Shown piece after piece: positions 1 through 9,837 of a stretch of 64,000 bases of DNA. Numbering within the stretch: position 1 is the stretch's first letter; every line of letters begins with the position of its first letter. Source of the stretch: Pseudomonas sp. SCA2728.1_7. GTDB taxonomy: Bacteria; Pseudomonadota; Gammaproteobacteria; Pseudomonadales; Pseudomonadaceae. The stretch covers positions 620,001-684,000 of the forward strand of contig NZ_CP073104.1 of the NCBI RefSeq assembly GCF_018138145.1. The letters run 5' to 3'. The notes beneath the pieces are model-generated. The model was not told the DNA's origin and searched no databases. It worked only from the letters and a program-made list of their open reading frames with translations. A program made the translations under genes and the position numbers.

Positions 1-857
1 CCCGTGTAGTCACCTCCGGCAGCGTTCTGGATTCAGCGTTTTTCACCAGCCCCAAACCGCAGGCGCCGGGGAATGAGCGTGAACAACGCCGCGCCGTGTT
101 GAGCATGGCCGAGCAGATCAATCAGCAGGACCCCTACGACCCCACTGGCTATCAATTGCGACGCTTCGGTCTGTGGTCGCATTTGCGCACCGCGCCTCCC
201 ATCACCCGTGACCGTCGCACTGAATTGACGGCCGTGCCCAAGGACATCGTCGACGGCTATCAGGATGCGCTGAATCACAATGCGCTGGATCCGAACCTGC
301 TACTGCGCCTCGAAAAAAGCGTCTGCGCCTCACCATACTGGCTGCGCGGCAGTTACCTGGCCGCCCAGGTCGCCTCGCGCCTGGCGATGGAGCAAGTGGC
401 CGCTGCCATCCGCCAGACCTGCGAACGTTTCGTCTGCCGCCTGCCGGCTCTGCTGGAGTTGTGTTTCAGCGACGGCACGCCGTTCGTTGATGCACAAACC
501 CAAGCATGGATCACCGGTGCCGATCAGGCGCAAACCACCGGTAGCCCGGTGCAGGAATATGCCGGCCTGCGCGACGAACTAACCACCCAGCTCAATACTG
601 AAGGCGTTGAAGTGGTGCTGCTGCGCCTGCAGGACCTGCACGCTACCCATGACGCCCCACGCCAACGCAGTTACGCCACGGTGATTGCCGCCGACCTGCT
701 GGCGTCACGTGGCCTGTCTTGGTTAGCGGACGACCTGTACGCCAGCGTCGCGCGACTGATGCGCGATACCACGGCGCAGGGGTGGGAGCCGGAGTTGTAC
801 CGGAAAGTGGCGCAACCCATCGACGACAGTCATTTGATCAAAGCGGTTAAGGAGTAG
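1..857 (+). CDS. tssA: Type VI secretion protein TssA (3' part)
   Basis: The reading frame is open from the first bases of the window, so the gene begins upstream and only the last roughly 285 codons are seen. The protein is mostly helical and resembles the C-terminal VasJ/TssA-type region of T6SS proteins that cap the baseplate or tail during sheath assembly. Its stop lies 9 bases before tssM, with a GGAG-type ribosome site just before the next ATG, so the two are co-transcribed. The assignment rests mainly on this neighbour and on general family resemblance; no short catalytic motif is expected in TssA. Confidence 0.75.
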   Translation, partial: RVVTSGSVLDSAFFTSPKPQAPGNEREQRRAVLSMAEQINQQDPYDPTGYQLRRFGLWSHLRTAPPITRDRRTELTAVPKDIVDGYQDALNHNALDPNLLLRLEKSVCASPYWLRGSYLAAQVASRLAMEQVAAAIRQTCERFVCRLPALLELCFSDGTPFVDAQTQAWITGADQAQTTGSPVQEYAGLRDELTTQLNTEGVEVVLLRLQDLHATHDAPRQRSYATVIAADLLASRGLSWLADDLYASVARLMRDTTAQGWEPELYRKVAQPIDDSHLIKAVKE

Positions 858-866
858 GAGCCATTT

Positions 867-3800
867 ATGGGGATGTTCTGGGGTTACCTCAAACGCTGGG
901 GCCTGCCGGTACTGCGTCAGTTCAACCAGGCATTGCCGATACTGGTGCTGCTGGGCGTGGTGTTTTTATTGATTGCCATCTGGTGGCTGGGCCCGCAGTG
1001 GGTCTGGCGTGAACATCAGCCGCTGAGTGAGTTGGCGATGCGCGTCTCGGCCAGCGTCGTGGTGTTGGTGGTGCCGTTGCTGATCTGGGCATGGCGGGTG
1101 CGTAGTCGTTACCACCGGCTGCAGCTTGAACGCCACCATGAGGCCGCGGTGCAGGCCGACCCGTGCCTGCCTTACATCGAGGCGCAGGAGCGAGCACTGG
1201 ACCGCAGCCTGGGCAACTTGCTAAACAACATGGAGCGCCGCCGTTCGCTCTATCAACTGCCGTGGTATCTGGTGCTGGGCGAGGAAAATGCCGGCAAGAC
1301 CAGCCTGATCACCCGCTCCAATCAGAGCTTTGCCTTGTCCCATGTGACCAAGGCCGGAGTCAGGGCGCACCAGGAAGAGCAACTGGCCTTTCCGGTGGAC
1401 TGGTGGATCGGTGACGAGGCGGTGTTGATCGACCCACCGGGTGAGTTCCTCAGTCACCCGGAGCCAACGGCAGATAACACCGAGCAGCAGGGCGCGACCC
1501 AGGGCAAGGTCAAACCGGTATTGCCCGAAGGCGCCCACTCGCGTCTATGGCTGCACCTGCTCGACTGGCTGGCGCGCAACCGCAGCCGTCGGGCGCTCAA
1601 CGGGGTTGTTTTGGTGATTGATGTGCAGGCTTTGTTGGGGCAACGTCCCGAACAACGCAAGGCGCACGCCAACCTTCTGCGCACCCGGCTGTTTGAGCTG
1701 ACGCGGCAATTGGGTACGCGCTTGCCGGTGTACGTGACGCTGAGCAAGTTTGATCTGCTGGAAGGGTTTGAAGAGTTCTTCGCTCGGTTGTCGCGCAGTG
1801 GGCGCGAAGACCTGCTGGGCTTCACCTTCAGCCTGGACGCGGTGGATGATTTCGATGTCTGGCTGGCGGAGTTGACCCGCCAGTACCAGACTTTTGTCAC
1901 CTACCTGAGTGAACAGATCTTCGACAGCGTCAAGGAGTCGCGTGGGTTGACCGAACGCGACCGATTGCAGGGTCTGTTACGTCAGATGGCGGGCCTGCGC
2001 CCAGCACTGTTGGGTTTTCTGAGCGAGATGCTCGGCAGTGATCGATTCACCACCCCAGCGTTGGTGCGCGGGCTGTATTTCTCCTCGGTATTTCAGCAGG
2101 GCACCTTGAGCAATGCCTTCGTCAAAGAGGCAGGGCAAGCGTATCAACTGCCGCCACCGCCCCCCGAGGTCAAACCTGCTGGTGGCACCGCCATCTACTT
2201 TGCCCAGCAACTGTTCCAGCGAGTGATTTACCCGGAAGCGGGTCTGGCGGGTGACAACATCAAGGTGGCACGCAACAAGCGACGGCTTCTGATCGCGGGC
2301 TTCAGCGTCGCGTCCTTGGGCGTTTTAGTAGTCATCGGAACCTGGCAGTTTTACTTCAACATCAACCGCGACAAGGCTGCCAGCGTCCTGGCCAAGAGTC
2401 AGGAGTTCAGTGGACGGGACATCGATGCCAAGGTCGACACCACGGGTCGCAACCTGCTGGTGCCGCTGGACCAGATCCGCGATGCGGTGCAGGTGTACGG
2501 TGACTATCGCGAGGCCTGGCCGTTGCTGTCGGATATGGGGCTGTATCAGGGGAGGGCAATTGGCCCGACGGTGGATGAGGCCTATCTGAATCTACTGTCC
2601 AAACGTTTTCTGCCGGCGATTGCCAGCGGTGTGCTGGATGCTATCAACGCCGCACCCGCCGGCAGTAATCAGCAACTGGCTGCCTTGCGCGTTTACCGCA
2701 TGCTTGAAGAACGGCAAAACCGCCGCCCGGCCATCGTCGAGGAGTGGGTTGCCAAACAGTGGCAGCGGGCCTATCCGGGGCAGGGCCAATTGCAGGCAGA
2801 TCTGATGGGGCACCTGGGCTACGCACTGAAATATGCCGACGCCGATCTGCCGCACTACCGTGAGCGCATTGCCCAGGTGCAACAACAATTGCGCCAGTTG
2901 CCTATGGCTGAACGGGTCTACATGAACCTGAAACAGGATGCCCAAGAGCGCTTGCACCGCCCGCTGGACCTGCGCGCCGAGGTCGGGCCGGCATTCGACA
3001 TCGTCTACCGTCCGATGAACACCGATCAAGAGGGGAGCGGCTTGATGCTGGCACCGCTGCTCACTGCCAAGGGTTTCAGGGACTACTTCGAGCCTGGCAC
3101 CGAAGGCATCATCGAACTGGCGATGATCGACCAGTGGGTGCTCGGCGAGCGACAACGCCTGGACTACTCCGACGAAGACCGCAAAGTGCTGACCCAGCGG
3201 GTCCGCGCGTTATACAGCGCCGATTACGTCGACAGCTGGCGACGTGCGCTGAATCAGTTCGCGGTCACCGAGTTCGACGACCTCAGCCACGGCGTGGCCG
3301 TGCTCGAGCAAGTCACTGGCCCGGCCGCCCCTCTGCGGCGTTTGCTGGAGACTCTGCGCGACAATAGCGTGATCTACCCGTCGGTGCCCTTGGTCGAAGG
3401 GCAGGCACCGCTGACGTTGGACAAGGTATCGGACGGTCAGCAACAAGCCACTGGCATCCGGCGCGCGTTTTCCAGCCTAGCGGAACTAACCACCGCGCGC
3501 GGCGAGCAGCCGTCCTATTACGAAGAAACGCTACGCTCTGTCAGCGCCGTCTACGACTACGCCAAAGCCGTGCACGACAATCCCGATCCCGGCAAAGCGG
3601 CGCTGAAAACCGTGCTCAATCGTTTCTCCCTTGGCGGTGCCGACCCGATTGCCAACCTGCAACGTGTCGCCGTGGGCCTGCCTGAACCACTCAATCAGCA
3701 CGTCAAAAAACTCGCCGACCAGACCTCTCAGGTCCTGGTGATTGCCGCCCTGCGCGAACTTGAAAAACGCTGGGACAGTGAAATCTACAGCTTCTACCGC

Positions 3801-4520
3801 GACCGCCTGGCAGGCCGCTACCCGTTCAAAGCCAGCGGCGAGGACGCCTCGCTGGAAGACTTCGAAGCCTTCTTCGGCCCGCAGGGGCGTCTGCAGCAGT
3901 TCCACGATCAATACTTGAACGTGTTCCTCAAGGACAATCTCGACGCGCTGTACTCCGACAGCCTCGGCGGCTACCTGGTGCGCAGCGACGTGCTGGAACA
4001 GCTCAAGAAGGTCGAGCGCATCCGCGACACTTTCTTCAACCACCGCGGCCACCTGGCCGTGCAACTCACCATCGAACCCCTGGCCCTGAGCGCGACCCGC
4101 CTGAGCAGCATGCTCAGCGTCGACGGCCAACTGATTCCCTACCAGCACGGCGCGCCGCAACGCACGGGGCTGGTGTGGCCCAATAGTTTGGGCGACACCA
4201 ATGGCAGCCAACTGACGCTGGTGCACAGCACCGGCAACACCGCCAGCCTGAGCTATCGCGGACCGTGGTCGTTGTTCCGGCTGCTCAGCCGCGGGCATCT
4301 CAATGGCCGCACCGACACCAGTGTGGACCTGACCTTTGCCGTCGCCGATGGGCTGATGCGTTATCGGATTGGGGCGGAGAAGGCGAACAACCCGATTACC
4401 CAGCGCAGTTTTGAAGGGTTTGTGTTGCCCAGGACGTTGCTAGAGGAACGTCGATCAAAGAAAACCATAAATAAGGTTGAGGGGGGCGCCGCAACTGCGT
4501 TCAGCGAAGAGCGAAACTAA
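867..4520 (+). CDS. tssM: Type VI secretion membrane protein TssM (IcmF family)
   Basis: Inner-membrane subunit that, with TssL and TssJ, forms the trans-envelope complex of the type VI secretion system. The 1217-residue length is typical. Two membrane segments lie near residues 23-41 and 62-77, then a cytoplasmic NTPase-like domain with Walker A GEENAGKTS at 138-146, a third membrane segment near 474-493, and a large periplasmic part. TssL, TssJ and TssK are not downstream, so the rest of the cluster must lie to the left of the window. The start is the first ATG after a GGAG motif, 9 bases after tssA. Confidence 0.95.
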   Translation: MGMFWGYLKRWGLPVLRQFNQALPILVLLGVVFLLIAIWWLGPQWVWREHQPLSELAMRVSASVVVLVVPLLIWAWRVRSRYHRLQLERHHEAAVQADPCLPYIEAQERALDRSLGNLLNNMERRRSLYQLPWYLVLGEENAGKTSLITRSNQSFALSHVTKAGVRAHQEEQLAFPVDWWIGDEAVLIDPPGEFLSHPEPTADNTEQQGATQGKVKPVLPEGAHSRLWLHLLDWLARNRSRRALNGVVLVIDVQALLGQRPEQRKAHANLLRTRLFELTRQLGTRLPVYVTLSKFDLLEGFEEFFARLSRSGREDLLGFTFSLDAVDDFDVWLAELTRQYQTFVTYLSEQIFDSVKESRGLTERDRLQGLLRQMAGLRPALLGFLSEMLGSDRFTTPALVRGLYFSSVFQQGTLSNAFVKEAGQAYQLPPPPPEVKPAGGTAIYFAQQLFQRVIYPEAGLAGDNIKVARNKRRLLIAGFSVASLGVLVVIGTWQFYFNINRDKAASVLAKSQEFSGRDIDAKVDTTGRNLLVPLDQIRDAVQVYGDYREAWPLLSDMGLYQGRAIGPTVDEAYLNLLSKRFLPAIASGVLDAINAAPAGSNQQLAALRVYRMLEERQNRRPAIVEEWVAKQWQRAYPGQGQLQADLMGHLGYALKYADADLPHYRERIAQVQQQLRQLPMAERVYMNLKQDAQERLHRPLDLRAEVGPAFDIVYRPMNTDQEGSGLMLAPLLTAKGFRDYFEPGTEGIIELAMIDQWVLGERQRLDYSDEDRKVLTQRVRALYSADYVDSWRRALNQFAVTEFDDLSHGVAVLEQVTGPAAPLRRLLETLRDNSVIYPSVPLVEGQAPLTLDKVSDGQQQATGIRRAFSSLAELTTARGEQPSYYEETLRSVSAVYDYAKAVHDNPDPGKAALKTVLNRFSLGGADPIANLQRVAVGLPEPLNQHVKKLADQTSQVLVIAALRELEKRWDSEIYSFYRDRLAGRYPFKASGEDASLEDFEAFFGPQGRLQQFHDQYLNVFLKDNLDALYSDSLGGYLVRSDVLEQLKKVERIRDTFFNHRGHLAVQLTIEPLALSATRLSSMLSVDGQLIPYQHGAPQRTGLVWPNSLGDTNGSQLTLVHSTGNTASLSYRGPWSLFRLLSRGHLNGRTDTSVDLTFAVADGLMRYRIGAEKANNPITQRSFEGFVLPRTLLEERRSKKTINKVEGGAATAFSEERN

Positions 4521-4571
4521 TTCAGCGAATGCTGGATAACAAGTAACCACCAGTGAAACAGGAACGTTTAA

Positions 4572-5894
4572 ATGGCAATCAAGCTACAAATATTGACTGA
4601 AGACCCACAGGAAATTGCGTTGATTGAGCGTTACTGGGCAGTCGATGTGTCAGGGCAATATCTCGAAAAAGTGAGTGATCTTGGAGGCCTGATTGAAATG
4701 GCTCAGGGCGTTTCACTGGCCAGCTTTATAAGGCAACGCTGCAACGCGTTCGATGAGAATCAGGCCTGTCCCAAGTGCGCAGAACTGATCGAAATCAGAA
4801 ATCGCTCCGAGGCAAAGAAGGTCCCTGCGCGATCCCCTAAACTTTGTGCCCACTGTCAGAAAGACCAAGACGCAGTTGCGCTTGATACTGAAAAGACGAA
4901 AGCCGCAGAGCTTGAACGGCAGTTGTCCGAATACGCCCGCAAACAGTCAACCCGAACGGTGGACTACTCGCAGATACCGGATAATCTGGTGCTCCTTCTA
5001 TTGGCGTTAGACAGGGCTATTACGCCGAGATTGACCAATGGCGCCTTCACAGTAGGTGACTGCCGAGGACTGGCGCCTCGGTACGTCGGTGAATTTGTGC
5101 TGCAATTGCGTGAGGCTGGATTGCTTCTTGAAGATCCAACTAAAGCAAGGCCGGGCACCTACTATTGGGAGGGCGATGAGATCTGGATGTTGAGGGAACA
5201 GGTGGTCTATCGTTTGGCTCCAGATACCGCGTCAAAGAGTGCGGACGAGCTCATCCGTAGCCTGTCGGATAGGGTGTACACAGATGCTGAAGGAATTTTC
5301 AACCTGTGGCTTGATTACTCGGTCGCAGATGTCATGCGCTATCTGGGTGCCCAATGCGAGCTCTACAACCATGATTTGTCGGAGCAAGAACTGGAGGAGA
5401 TTAAAAGTACGATGCGCTCTGCATTGGAAACCTACAGCGTTTCACAACTTTGGTCGGTGGTCTGGAAGGTCGTCAGAGACGCCGCAAGTCTAGCCAATCG
5501 CGAGTACTACAACCGTCCCAAAGCGGCTGCGACCATTCCTGGGAAGATTCGGCGGAACCTGGAGAAGGTGAAGCGCGAGGCGATGGAACTCAAGGCATGG
5601 AGCCGCCCGGAACAGCATCCCGCAGGTACATTGGGCATGGTGTTAGGAGAGATTTTGGGTATTGATGAAAATACCTCGGGCCATCTGGTTTCTGCCGTTG
5701 TGACCTGGCTCACCGGACAGGCATGTTCACCAACTTTCGAAGCAGAGCTTCACGAGCCCGTGCGAGAGTTGATGACCATCGCGCTGGCGCATGACGCGGG
5801 ATCCGCGGTTATGCTTCGGTTTGCGGAGCTGATTCGTGCAGGTCATGACGTTGGTTTCGCGATTGAGGAAATTGGGCACGCGCTTCGGTCGTGA
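4572..5894 (+). CDS. Unrecognised 440-residue protein with a paired CxxC motif
   Basis: I do not recognise a family. Residues 66-69 (CPKC) and 92-95 (CAHC) form two CxxC knuckles that would suit a zinc ribbon, followed by a charged, probably helical stretch (about 100-128) and a soluble, mainly helical remainder. There is no signal peptide or membrane segment. A GGAACG-type ribosome site precedes the ATG. It starts 51 bases after tssM on the same strand, so it may be the last gene of the T6SS transcript. Codon use looks more AT-rich than in tssM, hinting at separate acquisition. An effector-associated, regulatory or unrelated cargo role are all possible. Confidence 0.6.
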   Translation: MAIKLQILTEDPQEIALIERYWAVDVSGQYLEKVSDLGGLIEMAQGVSLASFIRQRCNAFDENQACPKCAELIEIRNRSEAKKVPARSPKLCAHCQKDQDAVALDTEKTKAAELERQLSEYARKQSTRTVDYSQIPDNLVLLLLALDRAITPRLTNGAFTVGDCRGLAPRYVGEFVLQLREAGLLLEDPTKARPGTYYWEGDEIWMLREQVVYRLAPDTASKSADELIRSLSDRVYTDAEGIFNLWLDYSVADVMRYLGAQCELYNHDLSEQELEEIKSTMRSALETYSVSQLWSVVWKVVRDAASLANREYYNRPKAAATIPGKIRRNLEKVKREAMELKAWSRPEQHPAGTLGMVLGEILGIDENTSGHLVSAVVTWLTGQACSPTFEAELHEPVRELMTIALAHDAGSAVMLRFAELIRAGHDVGFAIEEIGHALRS

Positions 5895-6019
5895 CGGTGG
5901 CAAGGTGATTTTAGAGGATGAAGACCCCAGCGGATGACTGGAAGCAAGGGCGCCGACGTGTTCGTAATTGCTTGAAACAAAAAAGAATTATTGTTCTATC
6001 GGTCGGTGTTGAGGGCGCG

Positions 6020-6043
6020 GGGGCCAGCAGGCTGGCTCCCACA
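6020..6043. repeat. Single REP-like sequence
   Basis: A GC-rich imperfect palindrome containing GCCAGCAGGCTGGC, ending in the CTCCCACA motif seen in the paired REP hairpins of this window. Here it stands alone between the 440-residue gene and nhaB, which converge on it. Confidence 0.6.
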
Positions 6044-6062
6044 GTCCTTATCTCGTTGTGAG

Positions 6063-7565
6063 TTAGAGCCAGTAGCTGACCGCATACCAACCCAACAGCC
6101 CCATCACAAAGGTGTACGGCAACGCCATCCACACCATCCGCCCATACGACAGACGCACCAGCGGTGCAATCGCCGAAGTCAGCAGGAACAGAAACGCGGC
6201 CTGGCCATTCGGCGTCGCTACGCTTGGCAGGTTCGTACCGGTGTTGATCGCAATCGCCAACGTCTCGAAATGCTCACGGCTCATGTGCCCGGCGAGGAAT
6301 GCCTGTTTCACTTCAGTGATGTAGATCGTCGCGACAAACACGTTGTCACTGATCGCCGACAACAGGCCGTTGGCAATAAACAGCATGCCCGGTTGCTGTT
6401 CGACCGGCAGGGCCAGCACCCACTGGATCAGCGGTGCGAACAGTTGTTGATCGTGAATCACCGCGACCACCGCAAAAAACACCACCAGCAATGCGGTGAA
6501 CGGCATGGCGTCCTTGAATGCACTGCCCAAACGATGTTCGTCGGTGATGCCGGTGAACGCGGTGATCAACACAATTACCATCAAGCCGATCAGACCGACC
6601 TCAGCGATGTGAAAGGCCAGGCAGCCGATCAGAATCAATGCCGCCGCGCCTTGCACCAGCAGTGCCGCGCGTTGACGCGCCGTACGTTCGGCGTTGTCTT
6701 CGGCGGCGTAGTTGGCCAGCACAGTGCGAACGTTGTCCGGCAGCAGCGTGCCGTAACCAAACCAGCGCAGCTTTTCCAGCAACACGCAGGTGACCAGACC
6801 CGCCGCCAGCACCGGCAGCGAAACCGGCGCTACCTTGGTGAAGAACTCGCCGAAGTGCCAGCCCATTTCATGGCCGATCAGCAGGTTCTGCGGCTCGCCC
6901 ACCAGTGTGCACACGCCACCCAGCGCCGTACCGACAGCGCCGTGCATCAACAGGCTGCGCAAGAACGCGCGGAATTGTTCCAGGTCTTCGTGATGCAGTT
7001 TCGGCAGGTTCTGGTCGTCGGCAAACTCACTGTCCTGACGCGGATCGTTGCCGGACGCGACACGGTGATAAACGGAATAGAAACCGACTGCCGCACTGAT
7101 GATCACAGCGGTCACTGTCAGAGCATCGAGAAACGCCGACAGAAACGCGGAAAGAAAGCAGAACATCAAGGCCAGCGCCGCTTTTGAGCGCACGCCCAAC
7201 AACAGCCGCGAAAACAGAAACAGCAACAAGTCCTTCATGAAATAGATGCCAGCCACCATGAACATCAGCAGCAGGATCACCGGAAAGTTGTGCACCAGTT
7301 CATCGTAAAGCGCCTGCGGTGTAGTCATCTTCAACAGCAGGGCTTCGATCAGCAGCAAGCCGCCGGGCATCAGCGGATAGCACTTGAGCGCCATCGCCAG
7401 AGTGAAGATGAATTCGATCACCAACAGCCAGCCGGCCGCGACCGGGCCAACGGTGAACAGCACCAGCGCATTGAGGATCAGAAAACCGACGATGGTCGCC
7501 TTGTACCAGCGTGGCGACTGCCCGAGAAAGTTGTGCGCGAACGCCTGGGCCATTGAACCGGACAT
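6063..7565 (-). CDS. nhaB: Na+/H+ antiporter NhaB
   Basis: Inner-membrane sodium/proton antiporter used for sodium export and pH homeostasis. The 500-residue product has many hydrophobic segments and follows the NhaB pattern throughout, from the N-terminal [15 protein letters not shown] to segments such as [12 protein letters not shown] and [19 protein letters not shown]. The ATG at 7565 was chosen because GGAG precedes it and NhaB proteins begin here; the longer open frame upstream has no family character. It lies 73 bases downstream of the delta-60 repeat gene on the same strand. Confidence 0.93.
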   Translation of the reverse strand: MSGSMAQAFAHNFLGQSPRWYKATIVGFLILNALVLFTVGPVAAGWLLVIEFIFTLAMALKCYPLMPGGLLLIEALLLKMTTPQALYDELVHNFPVILLLMFMVAGIYFMKDLLLFLFSRLLLGVRSKAALALMFCFLSAFLSAFLDALTVTAVIISAAVGFYSVYHRVASGNDPRQDSEFADDQNLPKLHHEDLEQFRAFLRSLLMHGAVGTALGGVCTLVGEPQNLLIGHEMGWHFGEFFTKVAPVSLPVLAAGLVTCVLLEKLRWFGYGTLLPDNVRTVLANYAAEDNAERTARQRAALLVQGAAALILIGCLAFHIAEVGLIGLMVIVLITAFTGITDEHRLGSAFKDAMPFTALLVVFFAVVAVIHDQQLFAPLIQWVLALPVEQQPGMLFIANGLLSAISDNVFVATIYITEVKQAFLAGHMSREHFETLAIAINTGTNLPSVATPNGQAAFLFLLTSAIAPLVRLSYGRMVWMALPYTFVMGLLGWYAVSYWL

Positions 7566-7638
7566 CGGTTGCTCCTTGTCTTTAGAAGCGCGCAAGTTGC
7601 CGGATGCCTTGCGGAAGATCAAGTACAGTCCGTGTTTT

Positions 7639-8940
7639 TCAATGATTGAGGTAGCGCGCGACCATTGCTCGGTAGTTGCCATCCAGCGAATAACCGCCGA
7701 CGAGGATCGCGTCATCCGCCTGCAGAGCCAGCGAATTAGCCGTGTCGAGACTGCGCCCCAGACGCGTGCGCAGCCAGCCTTTGTCGTCGCCGAAACTGTG
7801 ATCCAGGCCGCCATCACTCAAATAACGGGCCACGATAAAATCCGCTTCGATTCCACCAATGGTTGCGCCGACCGCGATAATGCGGCCGTCCGCCATGCGC
7901 TGGGCGGCGCTCCATTGGCAGCCGCTGGGGCCGATTTCCAGCAGGTGGGGCTGGCCGCCATGGTTGTGCAGGTTCGGACGGCCATTGGCGTGCAGGCTGT
8001 ACGCCATGCAACGGATTGGGTCGCGGCTGCTGCCGAAGCAGTGCAGTGCATCTGAAGATTCAATCACCCGACTGACTTGGGCGCTTTTGCCGTGGGCCCT
8101 GAAGGCCATGAATCCGTCTACGGCAAAACGCTCGTCGAGACGGCCATTGGGCTCATAGCGCGCCAGCAAACCCTCCTGCGGAAAGTCGATTGAACCTGCC
8201 ACCACGATGCGCCCGTCCTTTTGCAGCATCAGACTGCTCAGCCAGGTGTTGAGCAGCAAGTGGCGAATCATCACGAAGCCAAGGCCGTTGAAGGTTTCAT
8301 CGAGGCTACCATCGGGCTTGAGGCGAATCAGCATGCCGGCATGGTCGGCGAGTTCGAAGTGGTGATTGGCGATCAGCAGAATATGGCCATCGTCCTGCAC
8401 GACGAAGTCGCAGGCTTCGGCACCCGGTACGCCCGGCGGCAGCCAGGCATCCCGGCTGCCCATGGACAGATCGCCGGGCAGGCGCACCACTTGACGACCG
8501 TTGTCACCGAAGCTCAGATCCGGCTTGCCCTGTGCATCGAACAAGGCCAGCGCCGGCAAGGTGCGATGAGCGTTTTCATAATGCAGACCAGCGAGCAGGA
8601 TGCGCCCGTCGGGGAGTGTCCGGACTTTGCCGGCGGTGGCTTCGAAGCCAGGGACGAAGGTATCGATCACGCTGCCTTGAACACCGAAGGACAGATCGGC
8701 GGAGCCATCGGCGAGCATGCGGGCCAGTCCGAATCGGCTGCCGGCGGCGACGCCGACTTTCGCTGCGACCAGAATCCGACCCTGCGCATCGACGGCGACA
8801 TCCACCGTCAGGCTCGACACGCTACCAGCGAAATACACTTGGGCAACGCCAGTCCCGGCAAATGTCCTGTCGAGTTGACCGGTCCGGTTCAATAACGTCG
8901 CTGATAACGCCGGTAGCGTAAAAGTGTTCAGAGTGGACAT
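7639..8940 (-). CDS. Delta-60 repeat (beta-propeller-like) protein
   Basis: A 433-residue protein built from about six or seven copies of a roughly 55-60 residue unit, with recurring elements such as DGRILLAG or DGRIVVAG followed by LARY...DGSLDxxFG. This is the pattern of the delta-60 repeat family, thought to form propeller-like folds. No signal peptide is visible, so its location is unclear; some relatives are large exported or surface proteins. The ATG at 8940 follows an AAGGAGATG site. It probably has its own promoter in the 280 bases upstream. The function is not known. Confidence 0.8.
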   Translation of the reverse strand: MSTLNTFTLPALSATLLNRTGQLDRTFAGTGVAQVYFAGSVSSLTVDVAVDAQGRILVAAKVGVAAGSRFGLARMLADGSADLSFGVQGSVIDTFVPGFEATAGKVRTLPDGRILLAGLHYENAHRTLPALALFDAQGKPDLSFGDNGRQVVRLPGDLSMGSRDAWLPPGVPGAEACDFVVQDDGHILLIANHHFELADHAGMLIRLKPDGSLDETFNGLGFVMIRHLLLNTWLSSLMLQKDGRIVVAGSIDFPQEGLLARYEPNGRLDERFAVDGFMAFRAHGKSAQVSRVIESSDALHCFGSSRDPIRCMAYSLHANGRPNLHNHGGQPHLLEIGPSGCQWSAAQRMADGRIIAVGATIGGIEADFIVARYLSDGGLDHSFGDDKGWLRTRLGRSLDTANSLALQADDAILVGGYSLDGNYRAMVARYLNH

Positions 8941-9183
8941 GCACGCATCTCCTTGCGAGTTGACCCGTACCGGGAGCCGGGCGGGTAACTGCATGAGCGA
9001 AACATTCAATCCCTGAACCGGGAGAAGTACAACTGTAAGAACTAACAGGTGGAGAGTCGCACTGTGCCAGAACAGTGTCTTTTTGAACCAATAGCAAGCC
9101 GGCCAAGCAGTTAAGCCTGAGGAAGTTGCAAATAGTTGTACAAAAGTACGAAGGGTTAAAAAGAAAACAACTAATAGAAGAGG

Positions 9184-9207
9184 GCGGATGACCTGAACGT
9201 CATCCGC
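9184..9207 (-). terminator. Rho-independent terminator of the small gene at 9220-9486
   Basis: On the minus strand a 9-bp perfect stem (GCGGATGAC with GTCATCCGC, 6-base loop) begins 12 bases after the stop codon of the small gene, followed by a pyrimidine-rich and then T-rich stretch. Confidence 0.7.
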
Positions 9208-9219
9208 ATCGCCCGGCTG

Positions 9220-9486
9220 TTAGTGTGGCATCGACCAGGATTGCAGGCTGTAACCTTCTTCGCTGAGTTCAGCGCGAGCCTGCTGCAGCAGTTGCTCGAG
9301 TTGCGCCGGATCGGAATAGGCGCTGCTTGGGATCTGTTTGCGACCGATATGGGAATTGGTCCGGTCGACGACGGTCAGGCTCAGTTCGCCATTGCCGTCT
9401 TGTGGCGCCCAGGCCACGCACTGGAAAGGTTTGAACGCGTGGTTGGCAATCAGAAGAGCTTCGTTGATACGGAGCGGGGCGGTCAT
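9220..9486 (-). CDS. Small conserved Pseudomonas-type protein
   Basis: An 88-residue soluble protein with no signal peptide. The core (FQCVAWAPQDGNGELSLTV, then QLEQLLQQARAEL) loosely recalls the small DUF1652-type proteins common in Pseudomonas, but the match is by eye and weak. The ATG at 9486 was chosen over the longer frame because a GAGAG ribosome site precedes it and the upstream codons look non-coding. It has its own terminator and sits alone between oppositely directed neighbours. Function unknown. Confidence 0.6.
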   Translation of the reverse strand: MTAPLRINEALLIANHAFKPFQCVAWAPQDGNGELSLTVVDRTNSHIGRKQIPSSAYSDPAQLEQLLQQARAELSEEGYSLQSWSMPH

Positions 9487-9837
9487 GGGTTTTTCTCTCT
9501 GTCGTGCCCAATCAAGTGATGTGCCGTCGGTTGGGCTTACCGTGCGGCTGGTACTTGTACTGATGCACCGAACCCGCAGGCAGGTCACACATGAAACAAA
9601 GAAATTTCAACTTTCTTTCATGGCGTTGCTTTACAGAGAGGTTTTTGAAAGCTCCCTGAAAGGTTAAGGCTGGAATTAGTCGATAGCTTACTAACAACTT
9701 CTGTTCTTATAACGTGTTTGCTTGTACGCCTATAAGCAATCGATACAAGGCCCTGTCAAAATCTTGCTAATGTTACAGTCGGGTCTGCCAAATGACTGTT
9801 TTTACAATCATTTCTAATTTGGCGCCAAGGAACAGTC
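9487..9837. other. Divergent intergenic region, 351 bp
   Basis: AT-richer than its surroundings; it must hold the promoters of the small minus-strand gene and of the sigma-54 activator. I see no convincing -24/-12 element, strong palindrome or RNA structure in it. Confidence 0.5.

Noticed and set aside
4572..5894. T6SS effector assignment
   Set aside because: No nuclease, lipase or peptidoglycan-hydrolase motif, no MIX or PAAR domain and no adjacent immunity-sized gene.
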